From positions 1 through 8,624 of the forward strand of contig JBBSVE010000127.1 in NCBI GenBank assembly GCA_038233815.1: a DNA stretch of 8,624 nt, written 5' to 3'. Below, piece after piece: positions 6,087 through 8,624 of this stretch (position 1 is its first letter; each line of letters opens with the position of its first letter). The notes under the pieces were generated by a model. That model was not told the DNA's origin, ran no database searches, and was given only the letters and a program-made list of their open reading frames with translations. This stretch comes from JBBSVE01 sp038233815 (lineage in GTDB: Bacteria > Pseudomonadota > Alphaproteobacteria > Rhodobacterales > Rhodobacteraceae). The position numbers and the translations under genes were made by a program.

Positions 6087-7021
6087 GCGGGCCGTTTCTC
6101 TTACGCAAGTTCGCCCGCTGCCTACTGACGCTGCTGCTGGCGGTCACCTTCGTTTTCGTCGTCCTGCGCCTGTCAGGCGATCCGGTACAGCGGATGCTGG
6201 CCGATGACGTGCCGGCGCGAGTGATCGAGTCCTACCGCACGATGTGGGGCCTCGACCGGCCCCTGCCGGAGCAATACCTGCGCTATATCTCGCAGGTTGT
6301 GCAGGGGGATTTCGGCGTTTCCTTCCGGGACGACCGGCCCGTCGCCGCGATCATCGCCGAGCGCATTCCGGCAACGCTCAACCTCGGCCTCCTTGCGTTC
6401 GGAATCACGCTTTTGATTGGCATTCCGGGCGGCATCGTCGCGGCGATGAACCGGGGTCGGCTGGTGGACCGGGTGGTCATGGGGTTCACCATTCTCGGCC
6501 ACAGCCTGCCGAACTTTTTCCTCGGCATCCTGCTAATCCTCTACTTTTCGATGACGCTTCGGCTTCTGCCGAGCTCTGGCATCGGTACATGGCAACACAT
6601 GGTGATGCCTGCCATCACGCTCGGCACATCGTTCGCCGGAACCGTGGCGCGCTTCACGCGCACTGCCATGCTGGAGGTGTTAAACCAACCCTACATGCGG
6701 ACCGCGCGCGCCAAGGGACTTGGCCGTCCCGCCCGCGTCTGGCGTCATGCCCTGCCGAATGCGGCGATCCCGATAGTGACCGTAATCGGCCTGCGCCTAG
6801 GCGCACTCGTCGGCGGGGCAACTGTCGTGGAGACGGTGTTCGGCTATCCAGGCATCGGTTCTCTTCTGGTCAACGCGGTGGCACAACGCGATCTGGCTGT
6901 GGTACAGGGGGTGGTCCTGCTGATCGCTTTCACGATGGTGCTCACGAACTTGATAATCGACCTTGCTTATGGCTGGCTCGATCCGCGGATTACAACGTCA
7001 GGTAAGGAGACGAAGGCATGA
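6083..7021 (+). CDS. ABC transporter permease 1, DppB/OppB type
   Basis: This is one half of the inner-membrane channel. From the ATG at 6083 the protein has 312 residues, normal for DppB. A first membrane helix (about 11-29) follows a short basic N-terminus. Next come the LSGDP motif, the periplasmic GLDRPLPEQYLRY segment and GDFGVSF, all typical of the OppB/DppB N-terminal domain. About five further hydrophobic stretches follow. The ATPase-contact (EAA) loop is near residues 203-222 and reads TARAKGLG then RHALPNA. The conserved FGYPGIG segment and the C-terminal YGWLDPRI motif are intact. The gene follows the NPP-type gene with an ATGA overlap and should pair with permease 2. Confidence 0.93.
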   Translation: MSGPFLLRKFARCLLTLLLAVTFVFVVLRLSGDPVQRMLADDVPARVIESYRTMWGLDRPLPEQYLRYISQVVQGDFGVSFRDDRPVAAIIAERIPATLNLGLLAFGITLLIGIPGGIVAAMNRGRLVDRVVMGFTILGHSLPNFFLGILLILYFSMTLRLLPSSGIGTWQHMVMPAITLGTSFAGTVARFTRTAMLEVLNQPYMRTARAKGLGRPARVWRHALPNAAIPIVTVIGLRLGALVGGATVVETVFGYPGIGSLLVNAVAQRDLAVVQGVVLLIAFTMVLTNLIIDLAYGWLDPRITTSGKETKA

Positions 7022-7923
7022 GCGCTCTGGACGCCCCCCCGGGCGAGCGCCGTTGGTTCTTCCGCCCGCGCCGCCGTGCTGCCAAGTCGCATCGACGTCC
7101 GTCGCTTGTGGTGATGATCTGCCTTCTCTGGCTGGCGCTCGTCGTATTCACCGCAATATTTGCCGGCTGGCTGGCACCCTTCGGCTATACTGAGCAGAGT
7201 CTCCTAAACCGGCTCAAGCCCCCGGCTTTCTTTGGCGGTCCGGCGGAACACCTTCTAGGCACGGACGGGCTCGGGCGAGACGTGCTCAGCCGCCTGTTCT
7301 TCGCCCTTCGGACAAGTATCCTCGTAGCACTTCTGGGCACCGGGATCGGTGCCGTCACTGGCACGGTTCTTGGCATCCTTGCAGCGCACTTCCGGGGCTG
7401 GGTGGACGATATCGTTATGGTGCTGGTGGATTTTCAGGCTAGCGTGCCGTTCCTCATCGTCGCCCTCGCGGTTCTCGCATTCTTCGGCAACAGCTTCGTG
7501 CTCTTCGTCTGCATCGTCGGATTGTTCGGGTGGGAAACCTATGCAAGGCTGGTGCGCGGTCTGGTCCTGTCGGTGTCGGGGGAAGGCTATGCCTTCGCGA
7601 TTGGCACCCTCGGCGTCCATCCCGCGCGAATCTACCTGCGCCATTTGCTGCCCAACATCGCCGGCGTTCTGGTAGTGCAGCTGACGCTGAATTTCCCGGA
7701 AATCATCCTGCTAGAAACCTCGCTCTCCTTCCTTGGTCTCGGCATCCAGCCACCCGGAACAAGCCTCGGCCTCGCCTTGGGGGAAGGGCGCAACTACATC
7801 GCGACCGCTTGGTGGATCGGCCTACCCGCGGGGGTGGTGATCTTCCTGACAACACTGTCGATCAGCCTCGTCGGGGACTGGGTGCGCGATGCACTCGATC
7901 CCTCGCTCGCGCAGTCGGAGTAA
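7018..7923 (+). CDS. ABC transporter permease 2, DppC/OppC type
   Basis: This is the second half of the channel, 301 residues. A basic, proline-rich cytoplasmic N-terminus precedes the first membrane helix (about 29-53). The DppC hallmark HLLGTDGLGRDVLSRL follows at about 78-93, then several hydrophobic helices. The EAA loop is near 192-212, written as IGTLGVHPARIYLRHLLPN; the Gly-x(9)-LP spacing is kept although the EAA letters themselves are not. SLSFLGLGIQPP and the C-terminal GDWVRDALDP motif are typical of the family. AAGGAG at 7004-7009 lies eight bases before the start, which overlaps the permease 1 stop (ATGA). Confidence 0.93.
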   Translation: MSALDAPPGERRWFFRPRRRAAKSHRRPSLVVMICLLWLALVVFTAIFAGWLAPFGYTEQSLLNRLKPPAFFGGPAEHLLGTDGLGRDVLSRLFFALRTSILVALLGTGIGAVTGTVLGILAAHFRGWVDDIVMVLVDFQASVPFLIVALAVLAFFGNSFVLFVCIVGLFGWETYARLVRGLVLSVSGEGYAFAIGTLGVHPARIYLRHLLPNIAGVLVVQLTLNFPEIILLETSLSFLGLGIQPPGTSLGLALGEGRNYIATAWWIGLPAGVVIFLTTLSISLVGDWVRDALDPSLAQSE

Positions 7924-7927
7924 CGCG

Positions 7928-8624
7928 ATGGAGCGTTTCGATCTGCCGGATGTAGCGGGCGTGATCTCCGACCTCGACGGTGTGGTGTATCGCGGGACAG
8001 AGCCGATTCCCAGCGCCGTGGCGCGGTTTCGCTCCTGGTGGGAGCAGGGCGTGCCCTATTGTTTCGTCACAAACAACTCGACCCGTAGCCCCGAAGAGGT
8101 GGCCGCCAAGCTCACCGCGATGGGCGTGCCCGCCGAGGCGGACCAGGTCGTCACAAGTGCCGTAATAACGGCAAAGGTGATGGCGCGGCGCTGGCCCGAG
8201 GGCGGCACCGCCTTCGTCATCGGCGCGCGGGCTCTGGTGGAGGCGGTTGCGAAAGCGGGATTTAGTGTGGCGACGGATCGGGCGGACGCCGTCGTGGTGG
8301 GCCTCGACCGAGACTTCACCTACGCGAAGCTCGACCGGGCGATGCAGCTGATCCGGGGCGGTGCCGAACTGATCGCGACCAATCCCGACCGTATACTTCC
8401 TAAGGGAGACCGCTTTGAGCCGGGCAACGGTGCCATTGTCGCCGCGATCGCGGCGGCTGGTGGCAAAGCCCCGCTGGTTGTCGGAAAGCCCGAGCGACAT
8501 TTGGTGGACGAGGCGCTCGCGCGGCTGGCGATCCCGCCCGGGCGGGCGATCCTCATCGGCGACCAGCTTGCGACAGATATTGCCGCGGCGCGGGCGGCGG
8601 GTGTCTACGCGATCCTCGTGGAAA
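7928..8624 (+). CDS. Type IIA HAD phosphatase (NagD/phosphoglycolate phosphatase-like), 3' end missing
   Basis: The predicted reaction is removal of phosphate from a small phosphomonoester. The frame is open to the window edge, giving 232 residues of a protein usually about 250-290 long. HAD motifs are in order: motif I DLDGVVYRG (15-23) with nucleophile D15 and acid D17, motif II TNNS (48-51), motif III K187 in VGKPERH, and motif IV GDQLATD (211-217) with D212 and D217. The roughly 130 residues between motifs II and III are the C2-type cap of this subfamily. Relatives include NagD, 4-nitrophenyl phosphatases and a mycobacterial glycerol-phosphate phosphatase (Rv1692), so a glycerol- or sugar-phosphate product of the diesterases is a reasonable substrate. 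The start lies four bases after the permease 2 stop, with GGAG (7917-7920) seven bases upstream. No signal peptide is seen. Confidence 0.9.
   Translation, partial: MERFDLPDVAGVISDLDGVVYRGTEPIPSAVARFRSWWEQGVPYCFVTNNSTRSPEEVAAKLTAMGVPAEADQVVTSAVITAKVMARRWPEGGTAFVIGARALVEAVAKAGFSVATDRADAVVVGLDRDFTYAKLDRAMQLIRGGAELIATNPDRILPKGDRFEPGNGAIVAAIAAAGGKAPLVVGKPERHLVDEALARLAIPPGRAILIGDQLATDIAAARAAGVYAILVE

Overview
The window is GC-rich and densely coding, and reads as part of an alphaproteobacterial chromosome or large plasmid. Rhodobacterales or Rhizobiales would fit best, but this rests on GC-biased codon use and general protein style, not on a marker gene. All recognised genes lie on the + strand. 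I see no rRNA, tRNA, CRISPR array, insertion sequence or integrase.

Layout. Bases 2-205 look like the 3' end of an unidentified gene that begins outside the window. Bases 206-504 are a non-coding, AT-richer leader. It holds a long imperfect inverted repeat that may act as a terminator (220-309), PhoB-box-like sequences (388-406 and 422-439), and the ribosome-binding region of the first operon gene. From 505 to the window edge runs one tightly packed operon in this order: family 5 solute-binding protein, ATPase 1 (OppD/DppD type), ATPase 2 (OppF/DppF type), glycerophosphodiester phosphodiesterase (GDPD), phosphodiesterase of the alkaline phosphatase/NPP superfamily, permease 1 (DppB type), permease 2 (DppC type), and a NagD-like type IIA HAD phosphatase cut by the window end. 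Six consecutive junctions are 4-base ATGA stop/start overlaps, and the seventh is a 4-base gap.

Interpretation. The five transporter parts form a complete peptide/opine/nickel-type ABC importer. The three enzymes between and after them all hydrolyse phosphate esters, and none shows a signal peptide, so they should act in the cytosol on imported material. The simplest model is that a small organophosphate diester is bound in the periplasm, imported intact, cut by one or both phosphodiesterases to a phosphomonoester, and dephosphorylated by the HAD enzyme to give phosphate plus a usable alcohol or sugar. This parallels the Ugp glycerophosphodiester system of enterobacteria, but with an unrelated transporter class. 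It resembles still more the agrocinopine (acc) operon of Agrobacterium Ti plasmids, which pairs a family 5 importer with a GDPD-type phosphodiesterase and a phosphatase. The second, NPP-type diesterase and the placement of both diesterase genes between the ATPase and permease genes are the unusual points. The substrate cannot be read from the sequence. The PhoB-like sites upstream would suit phosphate-starvation control, but they are imperfect.
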